Shown here in pieces: positions 16,424 to 23,747 of a stretch of 64,000 nucleotides of DNA. This DNA is from Paenibacillus albicereus (GTDB lineage: Bacteria; Bacillota; Bacilli; Paenibacillales; Paenibacillaceae): NCBI RefSeq assembly GCF_012676905.1, contig NZ_CP051428.1:3992001-4056000 (forward strand), given 5' to 3'. Below the pieces are notes generated by a model. That model was not told the origin of the DNA and ran no database searches. It saw only the letters and a list, made by a program, of their open reading frames with translations. Each line of letters begins with the position of its first letter. The stretch's first letter is position 1. The position numbers and the translations under genes were made by a program.

Positions 16424-16687
16424 ATGAAACGAACGAGCATCCTGCTGCTTGCCGCCGTCATCGGCGCGGCATCCGCGCTGCCTGCCGGCGCGACTGCCGC
16501 CGAGAAGGCGCAGACGTACAAAAACTGCACGGCTCTCAACAAGGATTATCCGGGAGGGGTCGCCATTTCGTCCTCCACCAAGAACAAGGGCGGAAAGACC
16601 AAGCATAAGCCTCACGCGTCCAAAGCCCTCTACGAAGCCAACAAAAAAAGCGATCGCGACAAGGACGGCATCGCTTGCGAGAAATGA
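16424..16687 (+). CDS. Secreted excalibur calcium-binding domain protein
   Basis: 87 residues: a Sec signal peptide (residues 1-26, cleavage likely near GATAAEK), then an excalibur domain with YKNCTALNKDYPGGV and the calcium loop DRDKDGIACE at the C-terminus. The two Cys probably form a disulfide. The function of stand-alone excalibur proteins is unknown; extracellular calcium binding is the usual proposal. It lies just before the dead mobile elements. Confidence 0.85.
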   Translation: MKRTSILLLAAVIGAASALPAGATAAEKAQTYKNCTALNKDYPGGVAISSSTKNKGGKTKHKPHASKALYEANKKSDRDKDGIACEK

Positions 16688-16718
16688 TTCGTCGCTTCTC
16701 CCTCTCTGGTCTTACCCC

Positions 16719-17135
16719 TGTCAAGTAGACAATAAAAAGAGTTTATTCATGCGGCGATCGCGTTTCGGTATTCTACCGGAGAGCGGTCGCCGAGTTTTTT
16801 CTGGAAGCGCTAATATCGGTAACAAGCTTTGTAAAAGGGGCATCGGCATGAAAGTCCCGCTTCAAGGCGTGGCCAAAGGGAACCGACGGTTTGCGCCCTG
16901 CATTCGGGCGCTTCTTTCGGATGACGGTCGAATCCCCAGCTCCCGCATAAGCCTCCGCACCTTCTTGTGGTTCACGCCCAGTCCCTCCTTCTTGAGGGCA
17001 GTGGTCATGCGAATATAGCCGTAGAAGGGGCGAAGACGATGAATCGCCAGCAAATGCTCCTTGATATCTGCATCGCAATTCTTTCGCTGTTTACCGGCAC
17101 TTAAAGAGACCTTCCACTTGTAAAATCCGGCACGC
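16719..17135 (-). mobile_element. Remnant of an IS3-family element (orfB with deletion and frameshifts)
   Basis: Minus-strand fragments recall the IS3/IS150 orfB transposase: AGFYKWK, IHRLRPFYGYIR and NHKKVRRLMRELGI (17128-16900), then after a frame change LKRDFHADAPFTKLVTDI (to about 16805), and after a large deletion the usual C-terminus KKLGDRSPVEYRNAIAA ending at 16747. Nearly all of the catalytic DDE domain is missing. TGTCAAGTAGACAAT at 16719 looks like the IS right end. The element is inactive. It is truncated on the other side where the group II intron remnant begins. Confidence 0.8.
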
Positions 17136-17143
17136 CATTGTGA

Positions 17144-17389
17144 ACGATACTTGACGTCTGGATCCGCCGAAGGCTGCGCCTGTGCTTCTGGAAACAATGG
17201 AAACGGGTGCGCACCCGAATCCGCGAATTCCGTGCGCTCGACATGCCGGAATGGGCCCGCTTCGTCATGACCAACACCAGACGAGGTCCGCGGGAGATAT
17301 CCCGAAACACAAACAACGCCCTTACGACTTCCTACTGGGAAGCGAAAGGGCTGAGGAGCTTGCTTGCTCGCTATGTGGAGCTTGGTTAA
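17144..17389 (+). pseudogene. C-terminal remnant of group II intron reverse transcriptase/maturase
   Basis: About 80 codons ending in TAA at 17387 encode the characteristic end of bacterial group II intron proteins: WIRRRLRLCFWKQWKR, then a conserved Arg-rich linker, and YWEAKGLRSLLARY. These belong to the maturase domain X and its tail; the reverse transcriptase domain is entirely absent, replaced by the IS3 remnant. An in-frame stop lies at 17141. Domains V and VI of the intron RNA follow directly, which confirms the identity. Confidence 0.85.
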
Positions 17390-17398
17390 CCTTTTGGA

Positions 17399-17468
17399 AA
17401 CGCCGGATGTGGACCCGCATGTACGGTGGTGTGAGAGGACGGGGGCTAGCCGCCCCCTCCTACTCGAC
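17399..17468 (+). ncRNA. Group II intron domains V and VI (3' end remnant)
   Basis: Domain V: GCCGGATGTGG-ACC-CGCATGTACGG folds into the short catalytic hairpin, with CGC at the place of the AGC/CGC triad. Domain VI: GGGGGCTAGCCGCCCCC hairpin followed by TCCTACTCGAC, giving a branch-point region and a 3' end in AC at 17468. No intron 5' half was found upstream, so splicing or retrohoming is not possible. Confidence 0.75.
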
Positions 17469-17517
17469 TGCTTGCGGGCGAGGGCGTTCTGTTCAAATGA
17501 TTAACTGATTTGATCAG

Positions 17518-18477
17518 CTAGGCATGTACATCTTGTTTTCGGAAAAGGACAAGGAGCAGAGTAAGGCAGACGGCATAGGTTGCCGTTAGGATCAAGAGGG
17601 ATTCGAAGAAAGAACCGGAAGCATGCTTCCAGTCGGCAGTCAGATGGTCCAGGAAGGCGAAGTGGCGGGTCGGAAACATGCTCAAGAGAGGAATGCGATT
17701 GGAATAACCACTGAGCATGAACTCCGCTACAAACAGCACGGCAACAGAGATCACCACTGACATCGACACCGAATGCCGAAGAAGGTAAGAGACAAGGAGT
17801 ATGATGCTCGCACATGCTGCTGTCACAATCATCTGGCCTGCCAGTGCGATCAGGATGAAGAGGTGGATCGGGATGACAGCAGACTGGTTGGCTCCATACA
17901 CTATGACCTGAGAAGACGCCCCTTCATTCCATCCTCCATCAGCCAGACCGATACCGAAAACGACAGCAATATAGATAAAAAGAAAGAATTGAGCCATCAG
18001 CCACAGAGCCGTCCATTTGCCTATAGCGAGCTTTGTTCGACCGATAGGGCTTAAAAGAGGGCTCTTGATGGTCTTGGAGGCAAACTCCTTTGAAAAGAGA
18101 TCCGAACCGAGGAACAACATCAGTAAAGGAAGCGCATATCGTAAAAATCCCCCATGCAGTTCCATGGATACCCAGTGTATCGCGCCACCTGCCTCGGGAT
18201 TTGTCTGTGCCTGCAATTGAAGCTCCATGAAATGGGCTTTCCGCTCGAGCAGGACTCGCTCCTCTCCCTTTGCCTCAAGGCTTGCCATTTTGATCCTCTC
18301 CAACGTTTCCAGATGAGGTACGGTCCAGTCGGAAGGGGTTGGGGTGTTCTCCGGTCTTGCAGTCTCCTGGAGAATGACGAGTCCGATAAGCATAGCCGTG
18401 AATAGGCAGACAAGAACCATGAGGCGCCCTTTCAGCTTGACGAACTCATTGAAAACAGCTCCGCGAAACATAGCCAT
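17518..18477 (-). CDS. ABC-2 type permease, LanE/G-like subunit 2
   Basis: 319 residues: one N-terminal TM helix, an extracytoplasmic region of about 75 residues (35-110), then five TM helices. The LGSDLFSKEFASKTIKSPLLSP segment is the cytoplasmic coupling region of ABC-2 permeases. It is the last gene of a permease-ATPase-permease operon, overlapping the ATPase stop in a TAATG junction. This layout matches lantibiotic/bacteriocin immunity exporters (LanFEG) and BcrAB-type efflux; the decayed bacteriocin exporter nearby favours immunity. Confidence 0.85.
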   Translation of the reverse strand: MAMFRGAVFNEFVKLKGRLMVLVCLFTAMLIGLVILQETARPENTPTPSDWTVPHLETLERIKMASLEAKGEERVLLERKAHFMELQLQAQTNPEAGGAIHWVSMELHGGFLRYALPLLMLFLGSDLFSKEFASKTIKSPLLSPIGRTKLAIGKWTALWLMAQFFLFIYIAVVFGIGLADGGWNEGASSQVIVYGANQSAVIPIHLFILIALAGQMIVTAACASIILLVSYLLRHSVSMSVVISVAVLFVAEFMLSGYSNRIPLLSMFPTRHFAFLDHLTADWKHASGSFFESLLILTATYAVCLTLLLVLFRKQDVHA

Positions 18478-19412
18478 TAGCAGGTTCCTTTCCCTGTCGT
18501 CGAGGAAAGGAAGAACTGCTCCAGCGTCTGCTCTGCCGTCTCGACCCGATAGATCGGCACTCCTTGGACGTACAGGTTGTTCACGGTGCCAGGCAAGTCT
18601 TCCTCCATGAGGCGGATCAGGATGCGATCCCCTGCCAATTCCGGCTGAAGTCCCATCTCGCGAAGCAGCCCAAGGGCAGAAGTCCGTTGCTCGGGCTTGC
18701 AGAACAAGGAGACGCCGACCTCCTCCTCTTCATGCCGCAAAAGATTTTTGGAGGCTTGAATTCGCCCGTTTTCAATAATGAGGACTCGGGTACACAGCTG
18801 TTCGATCTCGCTCAGGAGATGGGAGGAGATGAAGACGGCGACACCGGTCTGCCGGCACAACTCCCGGATGACTTCTCTCATCTCAATGATTCCTGCAGGA
18901 TCCAGTCCATTTGTCGGTTCGTCCAACACCAGAAGGCTGGGGGAAGCCAGCAGCGCTTGGGCGATCGCCAGGCGTTGCTTCATGCCAAGCGAATATCGCT
19001 TTACCTTTTCTCCGATACGAGTCTGCAGATGGACGAGTGCTATGCAGGCCTCCATCCGTTCCTTGGATATGGGCTTACCCGCAATGCGTGCCGCCTGCAT
19101 GAGATTCTCCCATCCGCTCAGATGCTCATACAGCGCCGGTTGCTCGACGATGGCGCCGATATGGCTCATGGCCTGCGAGAACTGGGTGCGGATATCCGAT
19201 CCACGAATCAGGATCTGACCGGAATTCGGTCGAATCAAGCCTGTAATCATTCGGATCGTTGTCGTTTTACCGGTGCCGTTCGGACCGAGGAAGCCCACCA
19301 CCTCGCCTTCTTGTATGGTGAAAGAGATGTCTTCAATGACTTGTCGACCTCCAAGCTTTTTACGCACACGATCCACTTGAAGTACAGGCGCGCCTTGTTT
19401 CGGAATGCTCAT
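18477..19412 (-). CDS. ABC transporter ATP-binding protein, LanF/BcrA-like
   Basis: 311 residues: Walker A GPNGTGKTT near 45, signature YSLGMKQR near 142, Walker B LLVLDEP near 162, H-loop ISSHLL near 195, and a C-terminal extension of about 90 residues usual in BcrA/LanF ATPases. ATG 19412 has AGGAG about 11 nt upstream; a much longer in-frame reading to 20225 crosses the permease gene on the same strand and is not real. It would power both adjacent permeases. Confidence 0.93.
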   Translation of the reverse strand: MSIPKQGAPVLQVDRVRKKLGGRQVIEDISFTIQEGEVVGFLGPNGTGKTTTIRMITGLIRPNSGQILIRGSDIRTQFSQAMSHIGAIVEQPALYEHLSGWENLMQAARIAGKPISKERMEACIALVHLQTRIGEKVKRYSLGMKQRLAIAQALLASPSLLVLDEPTNGLDPAGIIEMREVIRELCRQTGVAVFISSHLLSEIEQLCTRVLIIENGRIQASKNLLRHEEEEVGVSLFCKPEQRTSALGLLREMGLQPELAGDRILIRLMEEDLPGTVNNLYVQGVPIYRVETAEQTLEQFFLSSTTGKGTC

Positions 19413-19426
19413 CCAAGGATTCTCTC

Positions 19427-20257
19427 CTAACGGTTGATGTCTTGGTAGCGGAAGATGGTATTGACTGCTGCATACATGCATGACCCCGTCAAGGCAAGGA
19501 TGCCGATAGACCTCCATAAGTCTGATGGCGCGTACGCAGAAGAGCTCGCCATTCCAGGCAGGTCCAGATGATTCAGGAACAAGTATTCCAGGGGGGGGAG
19601 GGAGGTCTGCAGCAGCAAGAGTGTCTTTCCGAATAAAAAGGCCACCATCATGGTCGCCATGGCGATTGCATTGGAGCGGATGAAGAAGGACATGAACAGA
19701 ATGAATGAAGCGGTGAACATAATGACGATGATATGCAGCAGGAACTTGAACAGCAAGAAAAGCCACAGCGGCACAGTCCCCACCGCGAGCGGGACGGGGA
19801 GGTCCCAGTCGTGCAACCCATGGGATGACTGCAGCAGGAAGCCGCTTCCATACGCGATCGCGAGCAGCCCGACCGACAATAGGATCAGTGTCAGCCACTT
19901 TGCCAGCATATAGATCGGTCGTCCCACCGGGCGGAGAAGCGTCGCCTTTATCGTCCGATTGTTGAATTCCGACGACCATGAATCTCCTCCGATGATGACC
20001 ATGAGCAGGGGAAAGATGACGACAACGAAGACTCCCTGCATGCTCGCTGCGAGTCTTCCGAATGCCCCTTGTGCATCGGCAGCAGTCGAATTCGTTTGGG
20101 AAGGCTCGGATAGTTCGGGCAAAAAAGGGATGATGTCCTGAAGGGCCTTGGCGGCGAGTAGAAGCAGGACGAGCGAACAGAGGCAGGAGGCGATGCTGAT
20201 CCACCTCGTTCTGACTTTCATCCATTCGTTGACCATGGCCCCTAGCAGCATAGACAA
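19427..20257 (-). CDS. ABC-2 type permease, LanE/G-like subunit 1
   Basis: About 276 residues with an N-terminal TM helix, a Ser/Thr-rich extracytoplasmic loop and five further helices. The coupling motif GGDSWSSEFNNRTIKATLLRP parallels that of the downstream permease, so the two are paralogous halves. Start choice: an ATG at 20275 overlaps the ribosome binding site AAGGAGG itself, so the TTG at 20257 (8 nt after it) or the ATG at 20251 is the real start. It is the first gene of the exporter operon, with a 49-residue membrane peptide just upstream. Confidence 0.85.
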   Translation of the reverse strand: MSMLLGAMVNEWMKVRTRWISIASCLCSLVLLLLAAKALQDIIPFLPELSEPSQTNSTAADAQGAFGRLAASMQGVFVVVIFPLLMVIIGGDSWSSEFNNRTIKATLLRPVGRPIYMLAKWLTLILLSVGLLAIAYGSGFLLQSSHGLHDWDLPVPLAVGTVPLWLFLLFKFLLHIIVIMFTASFILFMSFFIRSNAIAMATMMVAFLFGKTLLLLQTSLPPLEYLFLNHLDLPGMASSSAYAPSDLWRSIGILALTGSCMYAAVNTIFRYQDINR

Positions 20258-20298
20258 GCGTTGAACCTCCTTCATAAACGAGTGTGTCGGAGTTAGAG

Positions 20299-20448
20299 CT
20301 AATTTCTTTTTTTTATTTGGTAGCGAATGATTAGCAAGAAAGCAAGTAAGGCAACGCAGCTATACCTAATATAGCTATTATCGTCTAAGTATAATTTGGC
20401 AAAAAAATATCCAACTACAGTCGCTATTATGGCGGAATTAACTAACAT
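20299..20448 (-). CDS. Small two-TM peptide upstream of the exporter operon
   Basis: 49 residues from ATG 20448: two hydrophobic helices (SAIIATVVGYFFAKLYL, then VALLAFLLIIRY) and a basic end QIKKRN. A ribosome binding site AGGAGGTGA, a perfect match to the 16S tail, lies 20 nt before this ATG; an in-frame GTG (20469) overlaps it and an ATC (20460) has ideal spacing, so the true start is unclear. Size, hydrophobicity, AT-rich composition and position suggest a bacteriocin immunity peptide or an exporter accessory protein. No family was recognised. Confidence 0.5.
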   Translation of the reverse strand: MLVNSAIIATVVGYFFAKLYLDDNSYIRYSCVALLAFLLIIRYQIKKRN

Positions 20449-20612
20449 GAATTTATTGATGTTACTCACCTCCTCTCAACAGCGACGTTGGCGATGCTAG
20501 TTGGATAGTGACGAAGGGTATGCGTCTTGACATCAGTTATGCGCTTATAGCAAAAATGAAGGTTTTGGACTTGAAATCTCTTCTAGTGGCGTTGTAGTCA
20601 GGGGTAATTGTT

Positions 20613-20792
20613 CTATACGCAGCAGTTAATCATTCCAAAAGCATTGGTCCCTTGCTTATCAGTACCTGCAAATTCTCTTCTTTAAGAAATAGGCGCTTTA
20701 AGTTCATTATGCCGTGCAATTGTTGCCAAGCATGCAGCTCCACCGTCTTTAATATCCTGTTGATGAATAGCTATATATCGTTGTATGAACAC
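20613..20792 (-). pseudogene. Decayed C39-peptidase bacteriocin exporter (N-terminal remnant)
   Basis: Reading from GTG 20792 (AAGGAG 7 nt upstream) gives RYIAIHQQDIKDGGAACL, ATIARH, then APIS, a stop (20684-20682), and in the same frame REFAGTDKQGTNAFGMI before another stop (20615). This is the N-terminal peptidase C39 domain of exporters that cleave double-glycine leaders (LanT/LagD type). The catalytic Cys of QxDxxDCGxxC is Gly here, two stops interrupt the frame, and the catalytic His, the TM domain and the ATPase are all missing. It is clearly dead. Confidence 0.82.
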
Positions 20793-20848
20793 CGCCCTTC
20801 TCCTTGTCCCTAGCAAACAACCTTAATAGTACACAATAATACAAATTT

Positions 20849-20876
20849 ATACAATATAAATTTCTTGATATTGTAT
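20849..20876 (+). promoter_or_regulatory. Inverted repeat in the promoter region of the 61-residue peptide gene
   Basis: ATACAATAT-10 nt-ATATTGTAT is a perfect 9-bp inverted repeat 65 nt before the start codon. It overlaps a possible -35 TTGATA (20865-20870); no clear -10 was found. It could be an operator for a peptide-induced or repressor-type regulator, but none is in the window. Confidence 0.4.
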
Positions 20877-20941
20877 TAATTTTAATTATTAGTTTATAGT
20901 TAGAGTTAGGTTGACCAGTTCATATATAAGGAGAAGATTCT

Positions 20942-21127
20942 ATGACGGATACATTTTTAAATCTTTCCAGTGACGAATTGATGGGGTTCTCTTACTATGC
21001 ATTTACTGGCGGTTTCAGAGCTTCGGAAGCAGCAGCCGGTAGCGCAATCGGAGGTCCAGTCGGAGGCGTGGTTGGAGCAAGAGCAGGTGTTGTTCTTGGA
21101 GGAATAGCAGGAGCCCCTACTCCATAG
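20942..21127 (+). CDS. Putative double-glycine-leader bacteriocin-like peptide
   Basis: 61 residues, starting 7 nt after AAGGAGA. Residues 1-24 look like a C39-type leader: LSSDEL, then Leu, Tyr and Phe at -12, -7 and -4 relative to a Gly-Gly at 23-24, though Glu is not at -8. The remaining 37 residues are rich in Gly/Ala/Val with overlapping GxxxG motifs (GSAIGG, GGVVG, GVVLGG) as in class IIb two-peptide bacteriocins, and end in PTP. It is divergent from a dead C39 exporter and a LanFEG-like transporter. Function is inferred, not shown. Confidence 0.6.
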   Translation: MTDTFLNLSSDELMGFSYYAFTGGFRASEAAAGSAIGGPVGGVVGARAGVVLGGIAGAPTP

Positions 21128-21164
21128 GTATTAGTTTGTTATTAGCACATCATTGTCATGCGAC

Positions 21165-21187
21165 CGGACTCGAGGGGCTCGAGTCCG
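21165..21187. terminator. Strong hairpin after the peptide gene
   Basis: A perfect 10-bp stem CGGACTCGAG / CTCGAGTCCG with a GGG loop lies 38 nt after the peptide stop. It lacks a T-run, so it may be an RNA-stabilising or weak terminator structure. Confidence 0.45.
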
Positions 21188-21230
21188 TCACCTAAGGTAA
21201 GGCGCTGGCCAAGCAATGAGGGAATCGAAC

Positions 21231-21267
21231 AAAAAAAGAGCCTGAGGGAGTAGTCCCCTCAGGCTCT
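21231..21267 (-). terminator. Terminator of the HesB/YutM gene
   Basis: AGAGCCTGAGGG / CCCTCAGGCTCT form a 12-bp stem with a short loop, followed by seven T on the minus strand, 17 nt after the HesB-type gene. Confidence 0.9.
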
Positions 21268-21283
21268 TGCTATCGTCATGCGC

Positions 21284-21643
21284 TCAGCACTCGTCCGGCT
21301 TCGGCTTGCCGGCGTCGCTCGCCGTGCGGAAGCTCGATCCGCAGCCGCAGGTGACGGTGGCGTTCGGGTTGTGGATCGTGAATCCGCCGCCCATGGCGCC
21401 TTCCTTCCAGTCGATCTCCAGGCCGCGCAGATACTTGGCGCTGTCGCTGTCGACGATGACCTTGACGCCGTTCACGTCGAGCTGCTGGTCGTCTTCCTTC
21501 TGCTCGTCGTCGAAGCCCATGCCGTAGGAGAAGCCGCTGCAGCCGCCTTCCTTGACGCCGACGCGCAGGAACAGCTCCTGTCCTTCCTCGGCCGCGAGCA
21601 TTTCCTTTATCTTATCCGAGGCTGTTTCGCTGATCTCGATCAT
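21284..21643 (-). CDS. HesB/IscA-family iron-sulfur carrier (YutM/ErpA-like)
   Basis: About 119 residues of an A-type Fe-S carrier. The three conserved Cys are in EGGCSGF and the C-terminal CGCGSSF. The start at 21643 sits 9 nt after AGGAGG; two upstream in-frame ATG codons touch the ribosome binding site. A Lys/Pro tail extends past the usual end. It belongs with the NifU-like yutI and yuzB genes 5 kb away, close neighbours in B. subtilis that are separated here by other genes. Confidence 0.92.
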   Translation of the reverse strand: MIEISETASDKIKEMLAAEEGQELFLRVGVKEGGCSGFSYGMGFDDEQKEDDQQLDVNGVKVIVDSDSAKYLRGLEIDWKEGAMGGGFTIHNPNATVTCGCGSSFRTASDAGKPKPDEC

Positions 21644-21814
21644 CCTCATCATCCTCCTGTTCGAAGCGTTGCGTAGTCTTGCCCTTCGTCTCTCAAGTAT
21701 ACTCCTCTTGCCCTGGAGGCTCAAGGGAGAAGCGCACAGCGCTCCGAACGCCAGCCTTGCTTGTAGCTCTGGCTAAGGGTGGAAGCCTCCGCCAGACCTC
21801 GCTTCCGACCGAGC

Positions 21815-22594
21815 TTAGATTCCCGTCACCCGGAACTCCGGCTTGACCTTGTCGAACCTCGGGTTCCCGCCGCATACCATCAGGCCCGCGCCCCAATCGA
21901 GATGCACGTTCTCTGTCGGCTCGTCGGCCGGGTCCTTGTACTGGAACAGGACATTGCGGCGCGTGCGCTCGCTGCGGTTGGCATCCGAGCCGTGGATCGT
22001 CAGGTAGTTGAAGAACAGCACGTCTCCCGCGTCCGCCGGACAAGGGGTCCCGTCCGAAATCGGATACTGCTTGTGGTTCAGATAGTAGGAGCCGACATGC
22101 GGCAGGCTTCCTTGCGCCTGCGAGCCCGGCACGACCCTGAGGCAGCCGTTCTCCTCGTCCGCGCGGTCCAGATGCACGCTCGCCGCCAGCATCGTATGCC
22201 GGGCATGCGGGAAATACGGGTAGTCCTGGTGCATCGGGAACGCCGCTCCGTTCTCCGGAGGCTTCACGAGCATTTTCGAATGGTGCAGATGCACGTTCGG
22301 CCCGATCAGGCGCGAGAGAATCGCAGCCATGCTCGATTGCACGGCCGCCCGCATGAAGCAGGCTTCATGATAATGCACGTCGTGGAAGCCCTTGAGCACG
22401 AGCTTCTTCAGCTCCGCCGGCGGCATGAACTCGCCCTGCCAGGCGGCATTCTCGTCCCGCTTCGCCTCGGCCGCCCGGCGGATGATCCGCTCCACGCCTC
22501 CCCGCATCTCCTCCACCTCTTCGCCCGAAAAGACTCCCTTGACGAGCACATACCCGTTCCTTTTGTAAAAATCGACCTCTTGCTGGCGATTCAT
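21815..22594 (-). CDS. Phytanoyl-CoA dioxygenase (PhyH) family protein
   Basis: 259 residues, an Fe(II)/2-oxoglutarate-dependent oxygenase fold. The facial triad is visible: MHQDYPYFPH (HxD) near residue 120 and the distal His in NYLTIHGSDAN near 200, followed by an Arg-rich RSERTRRNVLFQY for 2-oxoglutarate. The substrate is unknown; bacterial homologues hydroxylate small metabolites or osmolytes. An AraC-type regulator is transcribed divergently 134 nt away and probably controls it. Confidence 0.88.
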   Translation of the reverse strand: MNRQQEVDFYKRNGYVLVKGVFSGEEVEEMRGGVERIIRRAAEAKRDENAAWQGEFMPPAELKKLVLKGFHDVHYHEACFMRAAVQSSMAAILSRLIGPNVHLHHSKMLVKPPENGAAFPMHQDYPYFPHARHTMLAASVHLDRADEENGCLRVVPGSQAQGSLPHVGSYYLNHKQYPISDGTPCPADAGDVLFFNYLTIHGSDANRSERTRRNVLFQYKDPADEPTENVHLDWGAGLMVCGGNPRFDKVKPEFRVTGI

Positions 22595-22621
22595 GCCGAT
22601 TCCTCCTCTGCCCCAGCCCGA

Positions 22622-22649
22622 TTGATTTTGCGCCGTTCATGCTTATAAT
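22622..22649 (+). promoter_or_regulatory. Promoter of the AraC-type gene
   Basis: TTGATT (22622-22627), 16 nt, TATAAT (22644-22649) lies 80 nt before the regulator start, in the divergent gap shared with the PhyH gene. Confidence 0.7.
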
Positions 22650-22728
22650 CGTACTCAAAGGAGAAGGCCGCGTCTTTGAAGGCCGAAGCCTTCGTTTTGC
22701 ACGTTGAAGCCATGGGGGACTGGAATCG

Positions 22729-23607
22729 ATGGATCGATATCGGGAAAGCGCCGCCCGGCTGAACGGCCGGATCGTCGAAGCGCAGGCGGGCGGCGAGCGT
22801 TTCGTCATCCACTATTGGGGAGCCGACGGCCGGCTGCCGAGCAATCCTGTCCACAAGCATTCCTTCTTCGAGGCCTGTTACGTGCTGGGCGGCACCGGAA
22901 CGTACCGGGATGGCGATGCGGTCCATGAGCTGTACGGCGGCGTCCTCTTCCTCTCCCGCCCCGGCATCGAGCATCAGATCGTGACCGAGGAAGGCCTTGC
23001 GATCGTCTTCGTCGCCTTCGAGCTGGACGAATCCGGCACGGAGCCTGAGGCGGCCGCCTCCTGGCGCGAGCTCGAACGGTCGGCCCAGCCGGTTCGCACC
23101 GGCGCGTCCGGCACGCCTTCCGCCCAGCTGTGGGAGTCGCTGCTGATCCGCGAGGACGGCCGCTTCCCGCTTCCGGAGAGCGCTCTTGCCCCAGCCGCCT
23201 CCGCGCTGCTGGCCTCGTTTCGGACCTTGTTCGGCGAAAAGCATGCGAGGACAGTCCCCTCCTCGCCTAGGCCGAGCCAGCTGCTGCGCCGGGCGAAGCT
23301 TTACATCCGCGACAACCTGTCCGGACCGCTCTCGCTGGGCGACGTCGCCTCCGCGCTGCATGTGTCCGAACGCCAGCTGTCCCGCCTGTTTTCCGGCGGC
23401 ATCCACGAAAGCTTCTCCGGCCATGTCCGCCGGGAACGCATCCGCGAGGCGGCGCGTCTGCTGGCGCGCGACGAGCTGCCGATCAAGGAGATCGCCGAGC
23501 GGACCGGCTTCTCCTCCGTCCACTATTTCACCCGGACGTTCCGCGCGGTCAAAGGAACCCCGCCCGGCGAATTCCGCAAGCGCGCCGGCTTGAATTCCGC
23601 GGATTGA
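22729..23607 (+). CDS. AraC-family regulator with N-terminal cupin domain
   Basis: 292 residues: a cupin/AraC sensing domain (about 1-110, with HKHSFFEACYVLGGTG and LFLSRPGIEHQI) and two C-terminal HTH motifs (LSLGDVASALHVSERQLSRLF and IKEIAERTGFSSVHYFTRTF, about 195-285). Cupin-AraC proteins usually bind a small sugar or metabolite. Its divergent orientation to the PhyH oxygenase suggests that gene is its target. Confidence 0.9.
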   Translation: MDRYRESAARLNGRIVEAQAGGERFVIHYWGADGRLPSNPVHKHSFFEACYVLGGTGTYRDGDAVHELYGGVLFLSRPGIEHQIVTEEGLAIVFVAFELDESGTEPEAAASWRELERSAQPVRTGASGTPSAQLWESLLIREDGRFPLPESALAPAASALLASFRTLFGEKHARTVPSSPRPSQLLRRAKLYIRDNLSGPLSLGDVASALHVSERQLSRLFSGGIHESFSGHVRRERIREAARLLARDELPIKEIAERTGFSSVHYFTRTFRAVKGTPPGEFRKRAGLNSAD

Positions 23608-23718
23608 GGCGGGAAGGGCCTCCCCCTCATTGCTTTGCCTCGCTGCCGCGTCCACTCAGCGCGGACAATCCTTCCGTTCGGGCCGCGCTGCCTTCCCTTC
23701 CCTTTTGCCCTTTTTATA

Positions 23719-23747
23719 TTGAAGCTTCACCACCTTAGGTTTATAAT
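23719..23747 (+). promoter_or_regulatory. Promoter of mqnE
   Basis: TTGAAG (23719-23724), 17 nt, TATAAT (23742-23747) is a near-consensus sigma-A promoter, giving a leader of about 150 nt before the mqnE ATG. Nothing else was recognised in the 300-nt gap after the AraC gene. Confidence 0.8.

Noticed and set aside
17207-17389. A free-standing 60-residue gene
   Set aside because: It is the in-frame tail of the group II intron maturase remnant; its GTG has no ribosome binding site and the frame is homologous upstream of it.
19412-20225. Extension of the LanF-like ATPase to 582 residues
   Set aside because: The added N-terminus is read from an alternative frame of the upstream permease gene and is unlike any ABC protein; a ribosome binding site marks the start at 19412.
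20942-21127. Lanthipeptide precursor
   Set aside because: The mature part has no Cys and almost no Ser/Thr, and no LanBC or LanM gene is nearby, so lanthionine formation is not possible.
22591-23655. 354-codon minus-strand frame over the AraC gene
   Set aside because: It is antisense to a well-defined AraC regulator with promoter and start; composition is that of a shadow.
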